46,775 nucleotides of DNA, from NCBI GenBank assembly GCA_008017155.1, contig SSGX01000050.1, positions 1 through 46,775 on the forward strand. The letters are read 5' to 3'. The position numbers and the translations under genes are program-made. Positions 35,022-43,416 of the stretch are shown piece after piece (position 1 is the stretch's first letter; every line of letters begins with the position of its first letter). The notes under the pieces are model-generated. The model was not told where the DNA came from and did not search any database. It was given only the letters and a program-made list of their open reading frames with translations. The DNA comes from Neisseriales bacterium (GTDB lineage: Bacteria; Pseudomonadota; Gammaproteobacteria; Burkholderiales; UBA11063).

Positions 35022-35077
35022 CTTGTTTTCTTTAGCATTTACCCCATATATAAAACAAACGTTTTAAAGGAAATACT

Positions 35078-36127
35078 ATGTCTAATTTATTTGAACCAGT
35101 TACCTTTGGTGATCTGGAACTTAAAAATCGTATTATCATGGCACCACTTACCAGATGTCGTTCTGGTGCTGGACGTGTTCCAACGTCATTAATGGCTGAA
35201 TATTATGAACAGCGTGCAAGCGCAGGATTAATTATCACTGAAGCAACCTCGGTTTGTCCAATGGGTGTTGGTTACCCGAATACTCCTGGTATCTGGAGCA
35301 AAGAACAAATTGAAGGTTGGAAGATGGTTACAGATAAAGTTCATAAAGCTGGTGGCAAAATTATTCTACAGTTATGGCATGTTGGGCGTCTTTCTGACCC
35401 GGTGTTTTTGGATGGTAAACAGCCAGTGTCAGCAAGTAATATTGCAGCAGATGGGCATCCAAGCCATGTCCGACCAATTAAACCCTATGACGCACCACGC
35501 CCACTATCAATAGATGAAATTAAAGAAGTTATTGCAGATTATAAACAAGGCGCCATAAATGCTAAAGAAGCTGGCTTTGACGGAGTAGAAATTCACGGTG
35601 CAAATGGCTATTTATTAGATCAATTTTTACAAGATAATAGTAATATTCGTACAGATGAATACGGTGGCAGCATTGAAAACCGAGCTAGGCTAATGCTAGA
35701 AGTAACTGATGCGGTATGTGAGATTTGGGGAGCTAGTAAAGTCGGAATGCACTTAGCTCCACGCTGTGATGCCCAATCAATGGGTGATTCAACACCACTA
35801 GAAACATTTAGTTATGTGGCTCGTGAGCTAGGCAAACGAAAAATTGCTTTTATCTGCGCAAGAGCGGTAGAAGGAAATGATAATTTAGCAGCTACGCTTA
35901 AAAAAGAATTTGGTGGAAACTACGTGATTAACCAGCAGCTAAGCAAAGATGATGCCGAAAGAATAATTGCCAGTGGAAATGCTGATGCAGCAGCATGGGG
36001 ACAGCTATATATTGCTAACCCAGATCTAGTTGAACGCTTTAAAACCAACTCTCAGCTAAACACACCAAAACCTGAGTTATTCTATGGTGGTGGAAAAGAA
36101 GGCTACACTGACTACCCTAGCCTGTAA
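35078..36127 (+). CDS. nemA: Old Yellow Enzyme family alkene reductase (NemA-like)
   Basis: This FMN enzyme reduces activated double bonds (N-ethylmaleimide, enones) and some nitro compounds with NAD(P)H, in the cytosol. The 349 residues carry APLTRCRS (22-29, FMN-contact Thr), QLWHVGR (98-104), the substrate-binding H173/N176 pair in GVEIHGANGYLLDQFL with Y178, and the EYGGSIENRAR motif (193-203). It starts with the usual LFEPVTFGDLELKNRI. AAAGGAAA precedes the ATG. It is monocistronic with a strong terminator. Physiological substrate is unknown; the symbol is by family resemblance. Confidence 0.9.
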   Translation: MSNLFEPVTFGDLELKNRIIMAPLTRCRSGAGRVPTSLMAEYYEQRASAGLIITEATSVCPMGVGYPNTPGIWSKEQIEGWKMVTDKVHKAGGKIILQLWHVGRLSDPVFLDGKQPVSASNIAADGHPSHVRPIKPYDAPRPLSIDEIKEVIADYKQGAINAKEAGFDGVEIHGANGYLLDQFLQDNSNIRTDEYGGSIENRARLMLEVTDAVCEIWGASKVGMHLAPRCDAQSMGDSTPLETFSYVARELGKRKIAFICARAVEGNDNLAATLKKEFGGNYVINQQLSKDDAERIIASGNADAAAWGQLYIANPDLVERFKTNSQLNTPKPELFYGGGKEGYTDYPSL

Positions 36128-36170
36128 ACTAATAAACCCAGCATAATTTGCTGGGTTTATTAGTTCTATC
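36128..36170. terminator. Strong terminator between the OYE gene and purH
   Basis: ACTAATAAACCCAGCA and TGCTGGGTTTATTAGT form a perfect 16-bp stem with a 5-base loop, immediately after the stop codon. It could also stop read-through from purH on the other strand. Confidence 0.9.
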
Positions 36171-36210
36171 GAAATAAATTAAACATAGTTGAACGTCAGA
36201 TTCGCGTAGG

Positions 36211-36259
36211 ATTTGCTAGCTAAGCCAGATACTATAATCTGACTTAGCTTGTGGCAAAT
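36211..36259 (-). other. Composite stem-loop just downstream of purH
   Basis: GCTAAGCCAGAT and ATCTGACTTAGC form a 12-bp stem (one mismatch, a T-G pair on the minus strand) around a 6-base loop. An outer ATTTGC/GCAAAT pair lies 2 and 5 bases away. It starts 5 bases after the purH stop but lacks a T tract. It could protect the 3' end of the purine mRNA or be a repeat element. Confidence 0.5.
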
Positions 36260-36263
36260 GCGA

Positions 36264-37769
36264 TTAATGTTTGAAATGACGAATACCAGTAAATATCATG
36301 CTAATGCCATGCTCGTTACAGGCATCAATAGACTCTTGATCGCGCATTGAACCGCCGGGCTGGATAATCGCTTTAATCCCAGCTTTGGCACATTCATCAA
36401 CACAATCACGGAAAGGGAAAAATGCATCGGATGCTAAGACACCACCGTCTTTAGCGCGCTCAATCGCCTGCGCCGTTGCCCAAATACGATTAGTTTGCCC
36501 GGCACCGATTCCTTTAGCAACGCCGTTTTTGGCAACAACAATTGCGTTTGATTTCACATGCTTAACAACTTTCATAGCCATAGTCAAATCAGCAATATCT
36601 GCTTCTTGTGGTTTGGTATTGGTAACAACATTTAAACCTTCGGCAAATTTACTATCACTATCTTGGATAAGAATCCCGCCATCAACGGTTACATATTCAA
36701 ATTTACCTTGTGGCTTCTCTGTTTTAATCTTAATTACCCGCAAATTTTTCTTAGTTTGTAGCTCTGCTAAAGCATCGGGAGTAAATGAAGGCGCCATCAC
36801 AATCTCAAGAAAGGTATTATTCATATCTTTGGCGGTTGTCAGGTCAACTTCTTTATTAATTGCAACTATCCCACCAAAAATTGAAACTGGATCGCTAGCA
36901 TGCATTTTGGCATAAGCATCACTAACCGAAATACCTGTGGCAACACCGCATGGAGTAGAGTGTTTTACACCACAAGCTGCAACTTCAGCAAACTCACTAA
37001 CAACTTTCCATGCAAGGTCCATATCGCGGATATTATTGAAAGATAGCTCTTTACCGTGCAATTGCTCAAAATCTTTTAAAACACCAGCTTCGGTAGTTGC
37101 CACATAGTATGCAGCCTTTTGGTGCGGATTTTCGCCATAACGTAAATCGTCAACTTTTTTATATGACATATTAAGATAAGTTGGAAACTCTTCATCACCA
37201 AGAAGAAATTTACTGATTGCCCCGTCATAAGCGGAGGTAAGATTAAATACTTTACCAGCTAGCTTTTTGCGAGTAGCAAAGCTTACTTCTTTAGTTCCGG
37301 ACAATTCCTCTTTTATATTAGCGTAATCACTAGGTTCGGTAATTACAATCACATCTTTAAATGCTTTAGCAGCCGAACGCAGCATAGTTGGTCCACCAAT
37401 ATCGATAAATTCAACTTTTTCTTCAAAGCTAATATCTTTTACCACTTCATCAAAAAATGGATATAGATTCACAATCACCATATCTATGGTTTCAATATTA
37501 TGATTAGCAATTGTTTCCATGTGTACTGGATTATCGCGAATCGCAAGAATACCACCATGTACATTTGGATGTAAAGTTTTCACCCGTCCATCAAGCATTT
37601 CTGGAAAATTAGTAATTTCACTTATATCAGTTACTTTCAAGCCTTCCTGCTGAAGGTATTTATAGGTGCCACCAGTCGAAATTAATTCTACACCTTGAGA
37701 CAATAAAAACCTTGCAAAATCAGCAATTCCATTTTTATCATAAACACTTATTAACGCTCTTTTTAACAT
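36264..37769 (-). CDS. purH: AICAR transformylase / IMP cyclohydrolase
   Basis: This bifunctional enzyme performs the last two steps of IMP synthesis: formylation of AICAR with 10-formyl-THF, then ring closure. The ATG at 37769 has AAGGA about 7 bases upstream; a TTG directly before it is less likely. The 501 residues are shorter than E. coli PurH (529) and close to Gram-positive forms. The N-terminal cyclohydrolase domain shows [28 protein letters not shown] and [10 protein letters not shown]. The C-terminal transformylase domain shows [21 protein letters not shown] and [10 protein letters not shown]. It is the last gene of the purine operon. Confidence 0.96.
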   Translation of the reverse strand: MLKRALISVYDKNGIADFARFLLSQGVELISTGGTYKYLQQEGLKVTDISEITNFPEMLDGRVKTLHPNVHGGILAIRDNPVHMETIANHNIETIDMVIVNLYPFFDEVVKDISFEEKVEFIDIGGPTMLRSAAKAFKDVIVITEPSDYANIKEELSGTKEVSFATRKKLAGKVFNLTSAYDGAISKFLLGDEEFPTYLNMSYKKVDDLRYGENPHQKAAYYVATTEAGVLKDFEQLHGKELSFNNIRDMDLAWKVVSEFAEVAACGVKHSTPCGVATGISVSDAYAKMHASDPVSIFGGIVAINKEVDLTTAKDMNNTFLEIVMAPSFTPDALAELQTKKNLRVIKIKTEKPQGKFEYVTVDGGILIQDSDSKFAEGLNVVTNTKPQEADIADLTMAMKVVKHVKSNAIVVAKNGVAKGIGAGQTNRIWATAQAIERAKDGGVLASDAFFPFRDCVDECAKAGIKAIIQPGGSMRDQESIDACNEHGISMIFTGIRHFKH

Positions 37770-37778
37770 CAATTTTCC

Positions 37779-38309
37779 TTAAAAACTATAGGGGGTTTCT
37801 TCAACATTAAGATTCTTAGCAGTAAATCTGGCTAAAACAAATAGATAATCTGACAAGCGATTCAAATATATCTGCTGGGTAGGCTCAATACTCTCAAACT
37901 GAAAAGCAGTAACAAGCTTACGCTCAAGCCGCCTACAAATACTTCGGGCAATATGAATTTGCGAAATTATCGGATGTCCAAATAGATAGATAAAGCTACT
38001 CAATGGTGGTAACTCAAGATCCATCTTATCAATAAAAGACTCAAGCTGATTTATATTTTCTGTCAGATTAAGGGTTTCATAACCTTTTGCCTTAGCAATC
38101 GACGCATTAAGCCTAAATAAGGTATTAATAATTTCGCTAATCTGATTTTTGCTATTCTTATCCTCAACTAGATCATGAACTAACCCAAGGTAGCTACTTA
38201 ATTCATCACTATCGCCAAGCACATCAATGAGGATATCCGCTTTACTGACTCTAGTACCATTATAAAGACTAGTTTCACCAGTATCACCAGTTTTGGTATA
38301 TATTTTCAT
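37779..38309 (-). CDS. Cobalamin adenosyltransferase (PduO type)
   Basis: This ATP:cob(I)alamin adenosyltransferase makes adenosylcobalamin, the cofactor of radical mutases and some lyases. The 176 residues begin with IYTKTGDTGETSLYNG (the ATP-binding TKxGDxG loop, residues 3-18). They continue with GDSDELSSYLGL, the conserved helix GHPIISQIHIARSICRRLER (111-130), and LNRLSDYLFVLAR near the C-terminus. It sits between purT and purH, 3 and 9 bases from each. It belongs to no purine step, so its place here is unusual. No AdoCbl-dependent enzyme is in the window. Confidence 0.93.
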   Translation of the reverse strand: MKIYTKTGDTGETSLYNGTRVSKADILIDVLGDSDELSSYLGLVHDLVEDKNSKNQISEIINTLFRLNASIAKAKGYETLNLTENINQLESFIDKMDLELPPLSSFIYLFGHPIISQIHIARSICRRLERKLVTAFQFESIEPTQQIYLNRLSDYLFVLARFTAKNLNVEETPYSF

Positions 38310-38312
38310 TGC

Positions 38313-39509
38313 TTACTCAGCAATTACTTTTACTGCGTTAGCAACTTCCTTCGCTCGAGATCTGGCAATTTCAATGGACTCAGCAAAACTTAGGGCAACA
38401 CCCATACGGCGCTTAATAAAACCTTCTGGCTTAGCAAATAAGCGTAAATCGCTATCTGGCACTGCTAATGCCTGTTCAAGATTAGCGTAAGATAATGCAT
38501 CTTTATCCACTCCCGCATAAATAACGTGGCTAGCGCCAATTTCCTTCTGCTTAGGATTAACCGGTAAACCAAGAATCGCACGCGCATGAAGCTCAAATTC
38601 GTTCTGATATTGAGTAATCATCGTTACCATGCCTGTATCATGTGGACGTGGGCTCACCTCTGAAAACCAAACCTCATCACCACTAACAAAAAGTTCAACT
38701 CCAAATATACCAAGACCACCGAGATTATCAGTAATAGTTTTCGCAATTTGCTGCGCTTTAGCTAAGGCATTCTCCAACATAGGCTGTGGCTGCCAACTTT
38801 CAACATAGTCACCAGCTACCTGACGATGCCCAATCGGATTACAAAAATGGGTTTCTACTTTGCCAGCTGCGTTTTTCGCGCGTACTGTAAGAAGTGTAAT
38901 TTCAAAATCAAAATCAATTTTTGCTTCAACAATCACTTCGCATTTATTAACTCGCCCAGCCTGATTAGCATATTCCCACGCAGCTTCAACCTCGCTGGCT
39001 GAATTAACCATTGATTGCCCTTTACCGGAGGAAGACATAACTGGCTTGATAAAACAAGGAAAACCAATTTCCGTAGTTGCTACTTTCAATTCATCAAGCG
39101 ATTTGGCAAAACGATAGTTTGAAGTAGGCAACTGTAATTCTTCACTTGCAAGCGTTCTGATTCCTGCCCGATTCATGGTAAGATTAACTGCTCTTGCCGT
39201 TGGTATGACTGTAGCTAAATGAGAGTCTTCGATTTCAAGTAATACTTCTGTTGCAATGGCTTCTATTTCTGGTACAACCAGATTAGGTTTTTCATTTATA
39301 ATTAGTTCGCGTAGTGCAGCTGCATCGGTCATGGCAATTACGTGTGAACGGTGCGCCACCTGCATTGCTGGTGCATTAGCATAACGATCAACAACAATCA
39401 CTTCAACACCAAGCCGTTGTAATGCGATAACGACTTCTTTACCAAGCTCACCGCCACCAAGAAACATAACCTTAAAAGCACTTTTCGTTAATGCCGTACC
39501 TAATTGCAT
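38313..39509 (-). CDS. purT: Formate-dependent GAR transformylase (PurT)
   Basis: PurT formylates GAR using formate and ATP, without folate. The ATG at 39509 ([10 protein letters not shown]) is chosen because GGAG lies 8 bases upstream and because it matches E. coli PurT; longer frames begin inside purN. The 398 residues of this ATP-grasp enzyme show [51 protein letters not shown] (ATP lid), [20 protein letters not shown] and [15 protein letters not shown]. The last is a hallmark that separates it from PurK. It follows the purN stop by one base, so both GAR transformylases are made together. Confidence 0.95.
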   Translation of the reverse strand: MQLGTALTKSAFKVMFLGGGELGKEVVIALQRLGVEVIVVDRYANAPAMQVAHRSHVIAMTDAAALRELIINEKPNLVVPEIEAIATEVLLEIEDSHLATVIPTARAVNLTMNRAGIRTLASEELQLPTSNYRFAKSLDELKVATTEIGFPCFIKPVMSSSGKGQSMVNSASEVEAAWEYANQAGRVNKCEVIVEAKIDFDFEITLLTVRAKNAAGKVETHFCNPIGHRQVAGDYVESWQPQPMLENALAKAQQIAKTITDNLGGLGIFGVELFVSGDEVWFSEVSPRPHDTGMVTMITQYQNEFELHARAILGLPVNPKQKEIGASHVIYAGVDKDALSYANLEQALAVPDSDLRLFAKPEGFIKRRMGVALSFAESIEIARSRAKEVANAVKVIAE

Positions 39510-39510
39510 T

Positions 39511-40080
39511 TTATTTCTCCAATATTTTTCTGATTGCGGCAAGCATTGCTAGATGTTCTGTCTGCTGCACTCGTAGCCGTAGGCTTTCTACCGTATCATC
39601 CTTCAAAACCGGAACTTTTTGCTGAACTATTATCTGTCCGCAATCAATTTCACTAGTTACCAAATGAACGGTACAGCCGGATTCAGTTTCACCGCTAGCC
39701 AATACAGCCTCATGAACGCGATTACCCCACATGCCATGCCCGCCAAATTTTGGCAATAATGAAGGATGAATATTAATTATCCGGTTTTGCCATTTATCAA
39801 TAAAAGCATTATCAAGAATAGATAAAAATCCGGCAAGAACGATCAGGCTGCTATCCTGCGGAATCAGCTTATCAATTTCTTGTGATAGCTCTTCACGATA
39901 AGTCTTTCTATCTACGAGATAGGCAGGAATATCTGCCTCTTTTGCTCGCGTAAGTCCATAGCAATCACGATCTGCAATCACACCAGCGATATTGCAATCT
40001 AAATCCCCAAGATTAATTGCATCGATAATACTTTGTAAATTTGACCCACTCCCAGATACCAAGACTACTATTTTAGGCAT
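39511..40080 (-). CDS. purN: Folate-dependent GAR transformylase (PurN)
   Basis: PurN transfers a formyl group from 10-formyl-THF to glycinamide ribonucleotide, the third step of purine synthesis. The 189 residues show the phosphate-binding [11 protein letters not shown] (6-16), the catalytic [12 protein letters not shown] (103-114) and the loop [17 protein letters not shown] (around 135-151), whose aspartate is catalytic. The part after KFGG ([12 protein letters not shown]) is the longer variant rather than the E. coli YPGLHTH form. It overlaps purM by 13 bases. The ribosome binding site for purT lies at its end. Confidence 0.95.
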   Translation of the reverse strand: MPKIVVLVSGSGSNLQSIIDAINLGDLDCNIAGVIADRDCYGLTRAKEADIPAYLVDRKTYREELSQEIDKLIPQDSSLIVLAGFLSILDNAFIDKWQNRIINIHPSLLPKFGGHGMWGNRVHEAVLASGETESGCTVHLVTSEIDCGQIIVQQKVPVLKDDTVESLRLRVQQTEHLAMLAAIRKILEK

Positions 40081-41063
40081 ATTTTTTCATTACCACTGGT
40101 AATAGTACCGATAATTTCTGGGAACTCACCGTTTTCTTCAAGTATTTGTACTATATTAGCTGCGTTATCAGGATTAACTACCATCACAAAACCAAGCCCC
40201 ATATTGAAAGTACCATACATTTCTTCACGTGGCACACCTAGTTTTTCAATCAGATCAAAAATCGGCAAGGCTTTAATTTTAGCCTTATCAATTGTCGCAC
40301 ATAAACCATCAGGAATTACACGCGGAATATTTTCATATAAACCACCACCAGTTATATGCGCCATGCCGTTGACTGTAAATTTATCCAATACTGCTAAAAC
40401 AGGCTTAACGTAAATCTTAGTCGGTGTCAATAAAGCTTCACCAATAGGAATACCGTTAAAATCAATAGTTAAATCAGTAATCAATTTACGTACTAATGAG
40501 AATCCATTACTATGCACACCACTACTTGGTAAACCAATAATTACATCACCCTCGCCGATTTTGTCACCAGTTATAACGGCATCTTTCTCAACAACGCCAA
40601 CCGCAAAACCAGCAATATCATATTCGCCTGGCTGATAAAACCCAGGCATCTCAGCAGTTTCACCACCAACTAAGGCTGCGCCTGATTGCAAACAACCTTC
40701 AGTAATTCCGCTTACTATTTGTGCTGCAACTTCAGCATCAAGCCTGCCACAAGCCAAATAATCAAGAAAAAATAACGGCTTAGCACCATGACACAAAATA
40801 TCATTGACACACATTGCCACGCAATCAATACCGATAGTATTATATTTATTCAAGGTGAAAGCTATTTTTAGCTTGGTGCCAACCCCATCCGTACCAGAAA
40901 CCAGAACTGGATTATTATATTTACCAAGCTCATAAAGCGCGCCAAAACTGCCTAATTCGGTTAAAACGTTTTTATTATAGGTGCGTTTAACCATATCTTT
41001 TATCAGTCCAACACTTTTATAACCTTCTTCTTTATCAACACCTGCACTTTTATAAGTTACCAT
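40068..41063 (-). CDS. purM: AIR synthase (phosphoribosylformylglycinamidine cyclo-ligase)
   Basis: PurM closes the imidazole ring, turning FGAM into AIR with ATP, the fifth step of the pathway. The 331 residues carry SGTDGVGTKL (56-65), MCVNDILCHGAKPLFFLDYL, GETAEMPGFY and GLPSSGVHSNGFSLVRK, all PurM signatures. It is separated from purF by 165 bases that contain a repeat-like element, while the other junctions in this operon are short or overlap. AGGA lies about 11 bases before the ATG, a longer spacing than usual. Confidence 0.96.
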   Translation of the reverse strand: MVTYKSAGVDKEEGYKSVGLIKDMVKRTYNKNVLTELGSFGALYELGKYNNPVLVSGTDGVGTKLKIAFTLNKYNTIGIDCVAMCVNDILCHGAKPLFFLDYLACGRLDAEVAAQIVSGITEGCLQSGAALVGGETAEMPGFYQPGEYDIAGFAVGVVEKDAVITGDKIGEGDVIIGLPSSGVHSNGFSLVRKLITDLTIDFNGIPIGEALLTPTKIYVKPVLAVLDKFTVNGMAHITGGGLYENIPRVIPDGLCATIDKAKIKALPIFDLIEKLGVPREEMYGTFNMGLGFVMVVNPDNAANIVQILEENGEFPEIIGTITSGNEKICLK

Positions 41064-41108
41064 TATTTAATTTTTCCTAAATTGTAATTACTCATACTAT
41101 GTAGCTCT

Positions 41109-41218
41109 GTAACTGCCGGAACATGTAGCAAGAGCAAGACGCAAAGCAACACAATTTACATAAGAAGTAAATAAGGAGCCTTGCAACACAGCTATTGCGG
41201 GATAGTCTGAGCAGTTAC
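41109..41218. repeat. 110-bp repeat-like element between purF and purM
   Basis: GTAACTGC (41109-41116) and GCAGTTAC (41211-41218) form perfect 8-bp terminal inverted repeats. Inside are an inner hairpin ATTTAC-7 bases-GTAAAT (about 41153-41171) and the direct repeat GCAACACA at about 41147 and 41183. The composition (GCAAGAGCAAGACGCAAAGC) is much less AT-rich than nearby spacers. This looks like a miniature transposon or intergenic repeat. No target duplication is evident, so the assignment is tentative. Confidence 0.4.
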
Positions 41219-41228
41219 CATAAATTTA

Positions 41229-42656
41229 TTATTCTCGTTCGATATGTGCGATTGGATAGCTAGCGGTAAAACAACCATCACAAAACTGATCACTACCTAA
41301 AATCCTACGTTGATTGTCTAATGAAAGAAAATCAAGACTATCAGCATTGATTTCTTGACAAATCTCATCACAATTCATCTTACTAGCAATTAGTTCTTCT
41401 TTACTAGAAATATCGACACCAAAGAAGCATTCACTTCTAACCATTGGTGAAGCAAGCCTAAAATGAACTTCTTTTGCCCCAGCATCACGTAGTAGCCGCA
41501 CAAGCTTTTTGGCAGTAGTCCCACGCACTAAGGAATCATCAACCAAGATTACCCGTTTGTCTTTAATCACCTGCTTTAGCGGATTAAGTTTTAATTTAAC
41601 TGCCTGTTCGCGCATGCTTTGATTTGGTAAAATAAAGCTACGCCCCATATATTTGCTCCGTACCAAACCCATTGCATATGGGATGCCACTTACTTCTGAG
41701 TAACCAATCGCGGCTACTACTCCAGAATCAGGTACACCAATTACCACATCCGCATCAACCGGGCTTTGAGTATATAATGCTTTCCCGGCTTCCTGACGAA
41801 TATTATAAACATCCAATCCATCAAGATGACTGTCTGGGCGTGAAAAATAAATATACTCAAAAGAACATGATGCTCGGCGAGTTTCTTTGGTATAACGGGA
41901 AGAATGAAGACCATTCCCATCAATAACTATCATTTCACCCGGCTCAACATCGCGTACTAGCTCAGCACCAACAATATCAAGAGCGCAACTTTCTGACGCA
42001 AAAACATAGGTATCACTATCCCGCATCTTACCATAGCAAAGTGGACGAATACCAAGTGGGTCACGTACCGCAATCAGTTTATTCCCGATCAGCATAACTA
42101 AAGCGTAAGCACCGCGAATGGTATTACAAGTATCATGTATCGCCTGCTCTAAGCCCATCCAGCCACGTTTTGCCAATAGATTAAGAATTACTTCCGTATC
42201 GCTACTAGTTTGGAAAATCGCACCATCCAACTCAAGCTCACGTCTAAGTGAATGGGCATTTACCAAATTTCCGTTATGCGCAAGAGCGATTGCACCTAAT
42301 ACAGACTGGGCAAATAAAGGCTGGGCATTGGCTAATACTGAGCTACCTGTCGTTGAATAACGAACATGTCCAATAATCGCATTCCCGATTTTGCTTGCTA
42401 ATTGATCTGGATTAAATACCTCATTTACAAGCCCCATACCTTTTACAGTTTCTAGATGTCCAAAATTCCCGATCGAAATTCCGGCACTTTCCTGTCCCCG
42501 ATGCTGAAGAGCAAAAAGCCCGCAATATGCCATATAAGCAATAGCTGGAACTTGTTCTTTTGAATAAACGGCAAAGACACCGCATTCTTCTTCCATCTTA
42601 TCCGGGACAAAATCATTCTCATTAATCGGCTTGATGGGTATAGTTTTATGATTCAT
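41229..42656 (-). CDS. purF: Amidophosphoribosyltransferase, Fe-S (Bacillus) type
   Basis: PurF makes phosphoribosylamine from PRPP and glutamine, the first committed step of purine synthesis. The 475 residues have a propeptide of 24 residues before the catalytic C25 (EEECGVFAVY), as in Bacillus PurF. The four cysteines that hold the [4Fe-4S] cluster there are present in the matching places, C264 (ASCSFEY), C410 (SECFFG) and C459/C462 (FCDGCF). The PRPP loop is VILVDDSLVRGTT (369-381). The E. coli enzyme has neither a propeptide nor a cluster. The gene starts 2 bases after the purC stop. Confidence 0.95.
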   Translation of the reverse strand: MNHKTIPIKPINENDFVPDKMEEECGVFAVYSKEQVPAIAYMAYCGLFALQHRGQESAGISIGNFGHLETVKGMGLVNEVFNPDQLASKIGNAIIGHVRYSTTGSSVLANAQPLFAQSVLGAIALAHNGNLVNAHSLRRELELDGAIFQTSSDTEVILNLLAKRGWMGLEQAIHDTCNTIRGAYALVMLIGNKLIAVRDPLGIRPLCYGKMRDSDTYVFASESCALDIVGAELVRDVEPGEMIVIDGNGLHSSRYTKETRRASCSFEYIYFSRPDSHLDGLDVYNIRQEAGKALYTQSPVDADVVIGVPDSGVVAAIGYSEVSGIPYAMGLVRSKYMGRSFILPNQSMREQAVKLKLNPLKQVIKDKRVILVDDSLVRGTTAKKLVRLLRDAGAKEVHFRLASPMVRSECFFGVDISSKEELIASKMNCDEICQEINADSLDFLSLDNQRRILGSDQFCDGCFTASYPIAHIERE

Positions 42657-42658
42657 AT

Positions 42659-43369
42659 TTAATTACTTGTTAACCGTTTAAGTACTTCCTGATAGGCTTC
42701 TTCAACATTTCCCAAATCACGACGGAAACGATCCTTATCCATTTTTTCGCCAGTTTTAGCGTCCCATAGACGGCAGGTGTCCGGGCTTATTTCATCAGCA
42801 AGAATTATCTCTCCGCTAGCGGTTCTACCAAATTCAATTTTGAAATCAACCAAGATAATCCCACGGCTCGCAAAAAACTCTTGCAAAACGCTATTTATCT
42901 TTCTGGTTTCAGCATAAATCTTGTCTAACTCTTCATAGCTGGCGGCTTTAAGTGCAACAGCATGATGATCATTAATTAATGGATCGCCTAGCTCATCATT
43001 TTTATAAGAGATTTCCAGAATAGTGTTATCTGGTTTGGTCCCCTCTTCGATATTCAAGCGTTTAGCCAAACTACCAGCTATCAGATTTCTAACGATAACT
43101 TCAAGAGGAACAATCGTAACTTTCTCACACAGCTGATCACGCTCATTGAGCTGTTCTTTAAAATGAGTGCGAATACCATGTTTAGCAAGTTCGTTAAATA
43201 TTGCCTGTGCAATTTTATTATTCATCACACCCTTTTCGGCAATGCTACCTTTTTTCTGATTATTGAAAGCCGTTGCATCATCTTTATAATGAACGATAAT
43301 CAAATTTGGATCATCGGTTGCATAAATCTGTTTGGCTTTACCTTCGTATAAGAATGCTCTTTTTTCCAT
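42659..43369 (-). CDS. purC: SAICAR synthetase
   Basis: PurC joins aspartate to CAIR with ATP to give SAICAR, in the cytosol. The 236 residues carry the opening [25 protein letters not shown], the [15 protein letters not shown] motif (89-103), [11 protein letters not shown] and the [13 protein letters not shown] motif (around 191-203). This is the short bacterial form. AAAGG lies a few bases before the ATG. The gene begins the purine genes and follows the J-domain gene by 47 bases, so a promoter could lie in that gap or the gene may be read from farther upstream. No purine riboswitch is visible in the gap. Confidence 0.96.
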   Translation of the reverse strand: MEKRAFLYEGKAKQIYATDDPNLIIVHYKDDATAFNNQKKGSIAEKGVMNNKIAQAIFNELAKHGIRTHFKEQLNERDQLCEKVTIVPLEVIVRNLIAGSLAKRLNIEEGTKPDNTILEISYKNDELGDPLINDHHAVALKAASYEELDKIYAETRKINSVLQEFFASRGIILVDFKIEFGRTASGEIILADEISPDTCRLWDAKTGEKMDKDRFRRDLGNVEEAYQEVLKRLTSN

Positions 43370-43416
43370 TACTTTGCCTTTTTAGTTAGAAGTTAATATA
43401 AGTTTGTGACAGTGAG

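Noticed and set aside
36385-36915. 176-codon open frame on the plus strand inside purH
   Set aside because: Antisense to a strongly conserved enzyme domain, no ribosome binding site and no recognisable product.
38313-39509. Calling the ATP-grasp protein PurK
   Set aside because: The motifs [11 protein letters not shown] and [14 protein letters not shown], the GHRQ.GDY..SWQ stretch and the length of 398 fit PurT, not PurK.
43370-43416. Purine riboswitch or PurR operator ahead of purC
   Set aside because: The gap is 47 bases, too short for a purine riboswitch, and contains no PurR-like palindrome.
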